From Solirubrobacter sp963792915 (GTDB taxonomy: Bacteria; Actinomycetota; Thermoleophilia; Solirubrobacterales; Solirubrobacteraceae), in assembly GCA_963792915.1 (NCBI GenBank), contig CAWBYD010000003.1, positions 1,302,001-1,366,000 on the forward strand: a stretch of DNA of 64,000 nt. The letters run 5' to 3'. The translations under genes and the position numbers were made by a program. Position 1 is the stretch's first letter, and every line of letters starts with the position of its first letter. Shown here in pieces: positions 7,006-15,494 of this stretch. The notes beneath the pieces are model-generated. The model was given only the letters and a program-made list of their open reading frames with translations, had not been told where the DNA came from and did not search any database.

Positions 7006-9879
7006 ATGAGGATCTGTCCGGCGTGCGCCCGCGAGAACCCTGACGACCAGGACTTCTGCGTCTGCGGTGAGTACCTGAACTGGGAGCTGACCGGCGTCCA
7101 CCAGGTCGCGGTGCCGGAGCCGGAGACCGCGCCGCTGCCCGCGCCCGCGGGGCCGCGCCCGCCAGCCGGGCCGCCCGTGGCGGCGGGGCCGCTCGCGCCC
7201 GCGCCGGCCGCAGCGCCCGGCGGGCCGCCGGCCGGCTCGCCCGTGCCCGCCGATCCGCGCCCGCCCGCACCGGCCGGCTCGCCCGTGCCCGCCGGGCAGC
7301 ACCTGCCCGCCTCGGCCGCCCCTCGGCCGCCCGCGGGTCCGCCGGTGCCCGCCGCCGCGCTTCCGCGCGCCCCGGCGCCCCCCGGCGCGCACTGGACGGG
7401 GCTGATGCCGGTCGCCGCCCCGCGCCAGGAGCCCGCCGCGCCGCCCGCGGCGAGGATCGTGCTGCGGCTGCCCGACGGCGAGCCGGCCAACGACGAGCTG
7501 CTCCACCAGCGCGTGGAGCCCGGGCAACGCGAGCGCGTGCTGGCGCTGGTGCGCAACCAGAGCGGGATCGTCGACAACTACGACCTCGCGCTCGCCGGGC
7601 TGCCCGCCGACTGGTGGTCGATCCACCCCGGCACGCTCTACCTGACGCCGTTCGGCTCGGGCGGGACGTACGAGCAGGAGGTGGAGATCCACCTGCACCC
7701 GCCCCGCAGCGCGGACGCCGAGGCGCGCGTGTGGAAGCTCGACGTCGTCGCGCACTCGCGCGCGCGGGGCACGGTGGCGGCGTCCGCGCCGCTGGCGCTG
7801 CACGTCGCGCCCTACGTCGAGACCGCCACGACGCTGCGCCCACAGCGCAAGAAGGGCCGCCGCCGCGCCGACTTCGACGTGCGCGTCGTCAACCGGGCCA
7901 ACGCGCCGGTGCTGGTGGCGCTCGAGGGCGAGGACGCCGATGGCGAACTGCGCTTCGGCTTCGACGCGCCGCCGCACGAGATCGCACCGGGCGCGACGGT
8001 CTCCACGCGCATGCGGGTCACGCCGCCCAGGCGGATCTGGATCGGGCGCGGGATCGACCGGCGCTTCGAGGCCCGGACGCTGACCGGCGACGAGGCCGCG
8101 GTGCGCGCGACCGCGGCGCCCGCGAACGGCCGCGCGCGCCACTTCCTGCCGCAGGTCACGCCGCCAGACGCGCAGCTCGGCCCGGGTGGGCTGCAGGTGC
8201 GGATGCCGCACGTCGTCGCGCCCCAGGTGCAGGCGCCGCAGCTTGGCGCGCTCAAGCTGCCGAGCCGGCCGGCCGCCGCTCCCGCGGCGCCGCTCGCGCC
8301 CACCCAGGGCGTGTTCCGCCAGCGCCCGCTGATCCCGTGGTGGGCGCCGCTGTTGCTCGCGCTCCTGCTCCTGGCCGCGCTGCTCGTCTTCCTGCTCGCG
8401 CCGCGGCACGCGACGGTGCCGGACGTGACCGGCGCGAAGTCGGCGTTCGCGGCCGAGAAGACGCTCACGGCCGCCGGCCTCAAGCTCGACCCCAACCTCA
8501 AGGCCAAGCAGGACCCGCACCCGCCGGGGACCGTGATCGACCAGACGCCCAAGCCCGGCGCGCGCGTCGCGAAGGGCACGCCGGTGGCGATCCTCGTCGC
8601 GGTCGGCTCGGGCAAGGTCACCGTGCCGAGCGTGGTCGGGCTGACCGCCGCCGACGCCGACGCGGCGCTGCGCGGGAAGGGGCTCACGCTCGGCCAGGCC
8701 TCGCCGCAGCCGATCGATCCCCAGGGCAAGATCTCGAGCCAGATCCCGGCGCGCGGCGCGCGCGTCAAGGCCGGTACGCCCGTGATGATCTTCTATGCCG
8801 CGGCGCCGACGCCCACGCCGACCGCCACGGGCACCGGCACGCCGGCCGGCGCAGGCCAGGTGCCGGCGATCAAGGCCGGGACCACGGTGGCCGACGCGGC
8901 GCACGCGGCCGCCGCCGCGGGCCTCGTGCCGCGCGAGCGGCGCGTGATCGACGCCGCGCCCGCCGAGACCGTGATCGGCACGATTCCGGCGGCGGGCACG
9001 CCGCTCGGCAAGGGCGAGACGCTGACGCTGCTGGTGTCCGAGGGCTTTCCGAAGATCGCGTTCTCCGACGGCGAGAACGTCCGCCTGATCGACGGCGCGA
9101 CCGGCAAGCGGCTGGACTCGATCGCCGCGGGCCCGCTGCAGGAGAAGGACCCGACGTTCGCGAGCGACGGCCATCGCGTCGCCTATGTCGCCGATGGGCA
9201 GGTGTTCGTCAAGGATCTCGACCACCCCGACGAGGCGGCGAGCGCGCTCACCGCCGCCGGCGAGTCCTACGAGAACCTCGCATGGTCGCCGCGCGGCAAC
9301 GTGCTGGCGATGGACCGCCACGAGGCGGCGGGCAGCTCGCTGTGCCTGATGACCGTGGGCCAGGAGCCTCGCTGCAAGAGCGAGCCGGACTTCGACGTCG
9401 CGCTGGCCATGCACTGGGCGCCCGACGGCAAGTCGATCCTCGCGACCGCCAAGACGCTCACGGGCGACTCGCCCGGGATCGTGCGCTGGCGCAGCGACGT
9501 GCCGTTCTCCGACGACCCCACCGACTGGAGCGACGCGACGTTCGTGACCGACATCAGCCGGCCCGGCAAGGGCGTCGTCGACGCCGCGCTCTCGCCCGAC
9601 GGCAAGCGGCTGGCGCTCGTCACGAACTTCCAGTCCAGCGGCTATCAACTGTGGATCACCAAGGCCGGAGACTTCTCGCTCGCCGACGCCACGCCGACCG
9701 ACCTGCGCGCGTGCAAGGTCGCCTGGCGCAGCGACAGCAAGGAGGTCGCGATCACCGAGGCCGACGAGACCTGCGAGGAGGGCCGCGGCCAGCTCACCCG
9801 GCTGGACCCGAGCGACCCCCACCACACGACGCCGCTCGCCGCGCAGGCGAACGACCCGACCTACCAGCCGCTCGGCTAG
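7006..9879 (+). CDS. Membrane protein: zinc ribbon, Pro-rich linker, PASTA domains, TolB-like propeller
   Basis: 957 residues. Residues 4-20 are a small zinc ribbon (CPAC...CVC). Residues 40-140 are an Ala/Pro-rich linker, followed by a beta-sandwich region (about 150-400) with NEW3/Ig-like character. One transmembrane helix lies near 443-465 (IPWWAPLLLALLLLAALLVF). Three PASTA-like repeats follow (VPDVTGAK, VPSVVGLT and VPAIKAGT starts, roughly 471-690), then a TolB/WD40-like propeller to the end (FASDGHRVAYVADGQVFVKD, LSPDGKRLALVT). PASTA domains bind peptidoglycan or beta-lactams in known proteins, so the C-terminal half should be outside the membrane. There is no kinase domain. It ends interlocked with the opposite gene in CTAG (9876-9879). 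Confidence 0.72.
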   Translation: MRICPACARENPDDQDFCVCGEYLNWELTGVHQVAVPEPETAPLPAPAGPRPPAGPPVAAGPLAPAPAAAPGGPPAGSPVPADPRPPAPAGSPVPAGQHLPASAAPRPPAGPPVPAAALPRAPAPPGAHWTGLMPVAAPRQEPAAPPAARIVLRLPDGEPANDELLHQRVEPGQRERVLALVRNQSGIVDNYDLALAGLPADWWSIHPGTLYLTPFGSGGTYEQEVEIHLHPPRSADAEARVWKLDVVAHSRARGTVAASAPLALHVAPYVETATTLRPQRKKGRRRADFDVRVVNRANAPVLVALEGEDADGELRFGFDAPPHEIAPGATVSTRMRVTPPRRIWIGRGIDRRFEARTLTGDEAAVRATAAPANGRARHFLPQVTPPDAQLGPGGLQVRMPHVVAPQVQAPQLGALKLPSRPAAAPAAPLAPTQGVFRQRPLIPWWAPLLLALLLLAALLVFLLAPRHATVPDVTGAKSAFAAEKTLTAAGLKLDPNLKAKQDPHPPGTVIDQTPKPGARVAKGTPVAILVAVGSGKVTVPSVVGLTAADADAALRGKGLTLGQASPQPIDPQGKISSQIPARGARVKAGTPVMIFYAAAPTPTPTATGTGTPAGAGQVPAIKAGTTVADAAHAAAAAGLVPRERRVIDAAPAETVIGTIPAAGTPLGKGETLTLLVSEGFPKIAFSDGENVRLIDGATGKRLDSIAAGPLQEKDPTFASDGHRVAYVADGQVFVKDLDHPDEAASALTAAGESYENLAWSPRGNVLAMDRHEAAGSSLCLMTVGQEPRCKSEPDFDVALAMHWAPDGKSILATAKTLTGDSPGIVRWRSDVPFSDDPTDWSDATFVTDISRPGKGVVDAALSPDGKRLALVTNFQSSGYQLWITKAGDFSLADATPTDLRACKVAWRSDSKEVAITEADETCEEGRGQLTRLDPSDPHHTTPLAAQANDPTYQPLG

Positions 9880-11250
9880 AGACCGGTCGTCACCGGCAGC
9901 CGGCCCGCGTCGACCGCGGCCACGAGCGCCTGGTAGTCGCGCTCGTTCTGGTCGGCATACGCCTCGGCGAAGACCGCCAGCGCCTGGTCGAACGCGGCGC
10001 CCGAGCCGAGGTACGCGGCGATCGCGATGCGGTCGCCCGAGCGGGCGTGAGCGCGCGCGAGCGTCCACGCGCACAGGGCGCCGTACGCGGTCAGGTCCTC
10101 CGGGCGCATGCGCTCGATGTCCGCGCTGCCCTTCCAGTCGTGCAGCTGGCGCACATAGACGTCCGGCCCGCCGTCCGCCGGCCGGAAGCCGAGGAACGTG
10201 TCGCTGGCCGCCTGCATCAATCGCTGGCCGGCCACGACGCGCGCGGCGTGGCCGGCGTGCTCGGACGGAGCGAGGTATGGCTCCAGCACCGAGGCCTGCG
10301 CCTCCTTGACCTGCAGGAACAGCGGATCGCCGAGATCGCGCCCCAGAAACAGCGCGATCCACGCCTGGGTGCCGACGCTGCCGACACCCACGACCTTGCG
10401 CGCGAAGTGCACGACGCGGTAGTGCTCGAGCAGGTGCCGGCGCTCGGGTGCGAGCGACGCCTGGTAGTCGCGCACGCGGGCCTCGAGCCACTCCACGCAG
10501 CTCCTCGTGCGCGACGCCGTCCACGAGCTCCTCGACCGGCACGATCAGCGGCGGATCGCTGATGATCCGCGGCTCCCCGTCGACGAGCTCGGTGAGCTTG
10601 GAGAACGCGCGCAGGCGGTCGCGCGTGCGCGCCTTCGCGAGCTCCGCGCGCGTGCGCTTGGCCGCCTGCGGGGTGAGCTCGTCGCGGCGCTGTGCGAATG
10701 CCACGTCGATGTCCATATGCGCGTACCAGACGTCGAGGCTGCTCAGCGCGGCGAACTCGCGCATCGCGGTCCGGTATCGCGCCACCGTGGCCAGCACCGC
10801 CGTCCGCCGCTGCTTGGCGGAGAACCCGCGTTCGCGCCCGGCCACCGCGATGCTCGCCGAGAGCCGCTTGACGTCCCACTCCCAGGGCCCCGGGAGCGTC
10901 TCGTCGAAGTCGTTGAGGTCGAACGCGAGCCGCCGCTCCGGCGTCCCGAAGACGCCGAAGTTCGAGAGATGCGCGTCGCCGCACAACTGCACCTGCAGCC
11001 CGGTGCGCGGGACGTGGGAGAGGTCTGAGGCCATGATCAGCGCCGCGCCGCGAAAGAACGCGAAGGGGGAGACCAGCATCCGGCCGTAGCGGATCGGCAC
11101 GAGCTCGGGGACGCGGCTCGCGGCCTGGCGCTCGAGCAGGCCGATCGGGTCGGGCCGCGCCGGCGACGGCTCCCACTCGCCGTGGACGCGCCGCGGCACG
11201 GCGGCGCGCTCCGCTTTTCCGCGCTGCTCGGTCGAGAGACTCGCGGCCAT
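9876..11250 (-). CDS. DUF2252 family protein (apparent frameshift)
   Basis: Soluble protein of the DUF2252 family, a kinase-like fold of unknown activity; usual length about 450, and the corrected product here would be 457. The N-terminal half (ATG 11250) contains the family motifs FFRGAALIMASDL, LCGDAHLSNFGVFGTPERRL and FDLNDFDETLPGPWEWDVKR. The C-terminal half, in another frame from about 10497 to 9876, has HYRVVHFARKVVGVGSVGTQ and FLQVKEAQASVLE. The junction is a single extra base near 10497 (GAGCTGCGTGGAGTGG), and the span is 3n+1. The stop shares CTAG with the PASTA gene. An assembly indel is more likely than a pseudogene because both halves are well kept. Confidence 0.82.
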
Positions 11251-11306
11251 CGGCGCACAGTTTGCCACCCGACGTGCAACTCAAAGGTTGCGTTACGATC
11301 GATCCC

Positions 11307-12038
11307 ATGAACATCCTCGCGCTCTACGACATCCACGGGAACGTCGACGCGCTGGAGGCCGTGCTCGCCGATCCGCGCGCGGCCGGCCCCGACGTCGTGG
11401 TCGTCGGCGGCGACAGCGTTCCAGGCCCGTTCGCCGCCGCCACGCTGCGCCGGCTCGAGGGCGTCGCGGCGCCGGTTCAGTGGGTGCGCGGCAACGGCGA
11501 GCGCGAGGTCGCCGAGGCGGTCGGCGCTCCCGCGCCGGCGCCGGACGACATGATGGCCGTGGCCGCGGCGCAGACCGCTGCGGAGCTCGGCGAGCCGGCG
11601 GCGCGCGCACTGGGCGAGCAGCCGCTGACCGTCGCGGTGGGCGGCGTGCTGTTCTGCCACGCGAGCCCGCGCCGCGACGACGAGCTGTTGACGCGCCTGT
11701 CGTCGCCCGAGCGCTGGGCGGACGCGTTGAGCGGCGTCGAGGCGAAGCTGGTCGTCGCCGGGCACACGCACCAGCAGGACGACCGTGAGGTCGGCGGCGT
11801 GCGCTTCGTCAACGCCGGCAGCGTCGGGCTCCCGTACGAGGGCGACGGCGACGCCCGCTGGCTGTGGATCTCCGACGGCGTGCCTGAGCTGCGCCGGACC
11901 GCCTACGACGCCGCCGCGGCCGGCGAGCGCATCCTGGCGTCGGGCTGGCCGGACGAGCGCTCGACGCGCGCCGCGCTGATCGAGCCGATCGAGCCGATCG
12001 TGCTGACGCGGCTGTTCGAGGAACGGGCGCGCGGCTGA
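11307..12038 (+). CDS. YfcE/MJ0936-type metallophosphoesterase
   Basis: 243-residue calcineurin-like phosphoesterase. The dinuclear metal motifs are visible: YDIHGN near the N-terminus (D-x-H), VVGGDSVPGP (GD), VRGNGE (GN-x-E), FCHASP (H) and VVAGHTHQ (GH-x-H). Known relatives hydrolyse phosphodiesters, often with Mn2+. ATG 11307 is chosen because homologues begin MNI/MKILALSDIHGN and the codons upstream are not conserved-looking. It is divergent from the DUF2252 gene. Physiological substrate unknown. Confidence 0.85.
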   Translation: MNILALYDIHGNVDALEAVLADPRAAGPDVVVVGGDSVPGPFAAATLRRLEGVAAPVQWVRGNGEREVAEAVGAPAPAPDDMMAVAAAQTAAELGEPAARALGEQPLTVAVGGVLFCHASPRRDDELLTRLSSPERWADALSGVEAKLVVAGHTHQQDDREVGGVRFVNAGSVGLPYEGDGDARWLWISDGVPELRRTAYDAAAAGERILASGWPDERSTRAALIEPIEPIVLTRLFEERARG

Positions 12039-12050
12039 GCGGCATATTTA

Positions 12051-12066
12051 TTAGGAAGTCTTACTA
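12051..12066. promoter_or_regulatory. Operator-like palindrome upstream of the sugar operon (site 1)
   Basis: TTAGGAAGTCTTACTA: half-sites TAGGAAG and CTTACTA are inverted around one base with one mismatch. It shares TTAG-N6-TTAC with the site at 12163. Its reverse strand AGTAAGACTTCCTAATAA closely resembles the start region of the PfkB gene (24780-24797). The ROK repressors at 18775 and 23506 are candidate binders. Confidence 0.45.
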
Positions 12067-12125
12067 TCGCGGACCTCGTGAGGCCCGCTCCAGCTGCAGC
12101 AGCAGCCAAACGCTGTGGAGCCGTT

Positions 12126-12154
12126 TTGACTTCCGCCGGAGAGAGCGGTACCGT
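12126..12154 (+). promoter_or_regulatory. Promoter of the sugar-uptake operon
   Basis: TTGACT (12126-12131), 17-bp spacer, TACCGT (12149-12154); the expected start near 12161 falls on the palindrome at 12163-12176. The same arrangement is found at the PfkB gene. Confidence 0.6.
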
Positions 12155-12162
12155 GCGAATCG

Positions 12163-12176
12163 TTAGGGGCCCTTAC
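12163..12176. promoter_or_regulatory. Operator-like palindrome at the transcription start (site 2)
   Basis: TTAGGGGCCCTTAC lies just after the -10 of the operon promoter, where a bound repressor would block initiation. Same TTAG-N6-TTAC frame as site 1. Confidence 0.45.
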
Positions 12177-12213
12177 GTAACGGCACCTCTCGCCCTGAGG
12201 AGGGAGAGTCGAA

Positions 12214-13587
12214 ATGAATCGTGTGGCGACTGCAGCTACCGCGCTGGCGCTGGTGCTTCCGGCGGTCGGCGTCGTGGCCTGCGGCGGCAGCAGCAACTCC
12301 CCCAGCAGCACCAGCAACGGCGCCGGGGGCGCGAAGACACCCACGGGCGCGAAGAGCACTGCTCCCGTGACGCTCAACGTGTGGGTCGGGTGGAGCGCCC
12401 GTGAGCTGAAGGTCTTCAAGTCGGTGGTGGCCGACTACTCCAAGCAGAACCCCAACGTGACGGTCAACGTCACCGGCGGCATCAACGACAACAAGATCGT
12501 CTCCGCGATCCGGGCGGGCAACGCGCCCGACGTCGTGAGCTCGTTCAACTCCTACAACGTCGGCGTCTACTGCGGGACCGGGGGGTGGATCGACCTCACG
12601 CCGTTCCTGAAGAAGGACGGGATCGCGACGACCGACTTCCCGGACGCGACGAACTACTACACGCAGTACAAGGGCAAGAAGTGCGCGCTGCCGCTGCTCG
12701 CCGACACCTACGGGCTCTACTACAACAAGGCCCTGTTCAAGAAGGCCGGCATCGCCGAGCCGCCCAAGACGCTCACCGAGCTGACCGCCGACGCCAAGAA
12801 GCTGACGATCAAGAACCCGGACGGCTCGCTCAAGCAGGTCGGCATCGACCCGTTCATCGGCTTCTACGAGAACGTCCCGGAGCGCTGGATCTCCTCGTTC
12901 GGCGGCAAGTACACCGACGCCAAGGGCAACGCCCAGCTCGCCAACGACCCGGCGTGGACGAAGTGGCTGCAGTGGCAGAAGCAGCTGATCGACTTCTACG
13001 GCTATAAGAACCTGGTCAAGTTCCAGGCGGGCCTCGGCGACGAGTTCTCCGCGTCGAACGCGTTCGAGGTCGGCAAGGTCGCGATGAACCTCGACGGCGA
13101 GTGGCGCGTCGCGTTCATCCAGGACGAGCATCCCAAGCTCGACTACGGCACGGCGCCGATGCCCGTCGACGACGCCAATCCGGACCTCTACGGCTCCGGC
13201 TACATCAACGGCACGATCATCGGCATCCCGCGCAACGGCAAGAACACCGACGCGGCATGGGCGCTCGTGAAGTGGCTGACGACCGACACGCACGCACTGT
13301 CGGCGCTGTCGAACGGGCTGCGCAACGTGCCGTCGACGAACGAGTCGACGACGTCCTCGGAGCTGACGCCCGACGATCACTTCGCGACGTTCCTGAAGAT
13401 CTTCTCCAACCCCAAGTCGAGCACGTCGCCGATCATGGCCTCGGGCGTCTCCTACACGAACCTGGTGCAGAACTTCGCGACCAAGTGGCAGTCCGGCTCG
13501 GTCGGCGACCTGCCGGGCTCGCTGTCCGATCTCGACAAGCAGCTGGACGCGCAGGTCGCGCAGGCCAAGGGCCCGGGCGTCCCGTAG
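12214..13587 (+). CDS. Sugar ABC transporter substrate-binding lipoprotein
   Basis: 457 residues, cluster B (MalE/ChvE-like) extracellular solute-binding protein that captures an oligosaccharide outside the membrane. A lipobox VVAC places the lipid-modified Cys at residue 23, followed by a Ser/Asn/Gly-rich linker. The mature part starts with LNVWVGWSARELKVF and has the typical APDVVSSFNSYNVGVY and YGLYYNKALFKKAGI segments. A strong ribosome site GAGGAGGGAG (12197-12206) precedes ATG 12214. First gene of an operon with two permeases, GH4 enzyme, sugar kinase, ATPase and ROK regulator. The sugar is likely a beta-linked disaccharide or an amino-sugar dimer, inferred from the enzymes. Confidence 0.92.
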   Translation: MNRVATAATALALVLPAVGVVACGGSSNSPSSTSNGAGGAKTPTGAKSTAPVTLNVWVGWSARELKVFKSVVADYSKQNPNVTVNVTGGINDNKIVSAIRAGNAPDVVSSFNSYNVGVYCGTGGWIDLTPFLKKDGIATTDFPDATNYYTQYKGKKCALPLLADTYGLYYNKALFKKAGIAEPPKTLTELTADAKKLTIKNPDGSLKQVGIDPFIGFYENVPERWISSFGGKYTDAKGNAQLANDPAWTKWLQWQKQLIDFYGYKNLVKFQAGLGDEFSASNAFEVGKVAMNLDGEWRVAFIQDEHPKLDYGTAPMPVDDANPDLYGSGYINGTIIGIPRNGKNTDAAWALVKWLTTDTHALSALSNGLRNVPSTNESTTSSELTPDDHFATFLKIFSNPKSSTSPIMASGVSYTNLVQNFATKWQSGSVGDLPGSLSDLDKQLDAQVAQAKGPGVP

Positions 13588-13593
13588 GCCACG

Positions 13594-14595
13594 ATGCAGG
13601 TCATCGACGCACCCCAGGCCGGCGCCGCCGCGGTCACCCCGCAGCGGCGCCGGGCCAGCCGCAAGGCGAGGTGGCGCCACCGTCGCCTCGTCATGCTGCT
13701 GATGGCGCCGTGGGCGATCGGCTTCACGGTGTTCTTCGGCTATCCGCTGGTGATGAACGCCTACCTGTCGTTCACCCACTACGACCTGCTGTCGCCGCCG
13801 CGCTGGGTCGGGACCGCGAACTACAAGTTCATGTTCTCGCAGGACCCGCTGCTCTGGCAGGCGGTGCGCAACACGGCGTGGTTCATCGCCATCGCGGTGC
13901 CGCTGCAGGTGCTCTCGGCGTTCTGCATCGCGCTCGTGCTCGCGCGGGCGCGGTCCGGCGTGGGCGTCTTCCGGACGATCTTCTACCTGCCCGCGCTCGC
14001 GCCGCCGGTCGCCGCGACGCTCGGGTTCGTCTACATCCTCAACCCGGCGACCGGGCCGGTGAACGCGCTCCTCGGCAAGGTCGGCATCAGCGGCCCGCTG
14101 TGGTTCCAGGACCCGGCGTGGGCCAAGCCGGCGCTCACCATGCTCGCGATCTGGGGCATCGGGAACACGATGGTGATCTTCCTGGCGGCGGTCCTGGACG
14201 TCCCGCGCACGCTCTATGAGTCGGCCGAGCTCGACGGCGCGGGCGCCCTGAAGCGGATGATCTACGTGACGCTGCCGTCGATCAGCCCGGTGATCCTGTT
14301 CTCGGTCATCTTCGGCGTGATCCAGGGGCTGCAGTACTTCACGCAGGCCTACGTGGCCGCCGGCGTCGCGGCCGGCCAGTCCTCGCAGGCCGCCGACGTG
14401 ACCTCGGTCAACCTCGGCTACCCGAAGAACTCGACGCTGTTCTATCCCGTGCTGCTCTACCAGCACGGCTTCAACGACTTCCAGATGGGCTACGCGTCGG
14501 CGCTGGCGATGGTCCTGCTGGCGGTCTCGTTCGCGGTCACGCTCGTGATCGTCCTCAACTCACGCAAGTGGGTCTACGTGGGAGGTGCGCGATGA
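13594..14595 (+). CDS. Sugar ABC transporter permease (MalF/UgpA type)
   Basis: 333 residues with six predicted membrane helices after a basic cytoplasmic N-terminus. It contains the MalF-family start of TM1 (LVMLLMAPWAIGFTVFFGYP) and the cytoplasmic EAA loop ESAELDGAGALKRMIYVTLP, which docks on the ATPase. It begins 6 bp after the binding-protein gene, and its end overlaps the next permease in ATGA. Forms the transport channel with the next gene. Confidence 0.93.
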   Translation: MQVIDAPQAGAAAVTPQRRRASRKARWRHRRLVMLLMAPWAIGFTVFFGYPLVMNAYLSFTHYDLLSPPRWVGTANYKFMFSQDPLLWQAVRNTAWFIAIAVPLQVLSAFCIALVLARARSGVGVFRTIFYLPALAPPVAATLGFVYILNPATGPVNALLGKVGISGPLWFQDPAWAKPALTMLAIWGIGNTMVIFLAAVLDVPRTLYESAELDGAGALKRMIYVTLPSISPVILFSVIFGVIQGLQYFTQAYVAAGVAAGQSSQAADVTSVNLGYPKNSTLFYPVLLYQHGFNDFQMGYASALAMVLLAVSFAVTLVIVLNSRKWVYVGGAR

Positions 14596-15494
14596 CCGCG
14601 CTCGACCCGCCGGCCGCGGCCGGCTTCGTGCGCCGGCGCCCGCCCGCCGCCGTCCGCCGCAAGCGCTTCCTGCTCGCGGTCGCCAACCACAGCGTGCTGA
14701 TCGCGCTCTCGATCGCGTTCCTCGCGCCGTTCCTGTTCATCACGCTGACCGCGCTGATGACCAACGACCAGGCGCTGTCGTCGCGGCTGTGGCCGCATCC
14801 CTTCGCGTGGCACAACTTCATCGACGTGTTCAAGACCGCGCCGATCTGGCGCTGGACGCTGAACACGCTGCAGTACTCGTTCCTGGCCACGATCGGCGTC
14901 GTGGTCTCCAGCGTGCCGGTGGCGTACGCGCTCGCGCGGCTGCGCTGGCGCGGGCGCGAGGCCGCGTTCCTGGTCGTGCTGATCGCGCTGATGCTGCCGC
15001 CGCAGGTGACCGTGGTCCCGCTCTACGTGATGTGGTCGAAGTTCCACCCGTTCGGCTTTGACTTCATCGGCTCGCTGTGGCCGGTGATCATCCCGAACTG
15101 GTTCGGCGACGCGTTCTCGATCTTCCTGCTGCGCCAGTTCTTCCTCACCATCCCGGAGGAGTACCTGGACGCCGCGCGCGTGGACGGCTGCGGCGAGCTG
15201 CGGATCCTGACGACCGTCGTGGTGCGGCTCGCCAAGCCGGCGATCGCCGCCGTGGCGCTGTTCTCGTTCCTCTACACGTTCAACGACTTCTTCCTGCCGC
15301 TGCTCTACACGGGGCAGACCGCCGACCACTGGGTGCTGTCGATCGGGCTGTCGGAGTTCCGCTCGCTGCACCAGGTGCAGTGGAACCTGACGATGGCGGC
15401 GACGCTGCTGGTGATGGCGCCGGTGATCGTGCTGTTCTTCCTGGCCCAGCGGGCGTTCGTGGAGGGCGTGACGCTGACGGGGGTCAAGGGATGA
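14592..15494 (+). CDS. Sugar ABC transporter permease (MalG/UgpE type)
   Basis: 300 residues from ATG 14592, chosen because GGAGG lies 6-7 nt upstream and ATGA overlaps the previous stop. Six helices; EAA loop DAARVDGCGELRILTTVV. Partner of the MalF-type permease; both should bind the ATPase at 17705. The stop overlaps the GH4 start (ATGA at 15491), implying translational coupling. Confidence 0.93.
   Translation: MTALDPPAAAGFVRRRPPAAVRRKRFLLAVANHSVLIALSIAFLAPFLFITLTALMTNDQALSSRLWPHPFAWHNFIDVFKTAPIWRWTLNTLQYSFLATIGVVVSSVPVAYALARLRWRGREAAFLVVLIALMLPPQVTVVPLYVMWSKFHPFGFDFIGSLWPVIIPNWFGDAFSIFLLRQFFLTIPEEYLDAARVDGCGELRILTTVVVRLAKPAIAAVALFSFLYTFNDFFLPLLYTGQTADHWVLSIGLSEFRSLHQVQWNLTMAATLLVMAPVIVLFFLAQRAFVEGVTLTGVKG

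Noticed and set aside
12069..12088. Inverted sequence GCGGACCTCGTGAGGCCCGC as terminator of the phosphoesterase gene
   Set aside because: The loop would be only two bases and the stem has a mismatch; no T-tract. Left unassigned.
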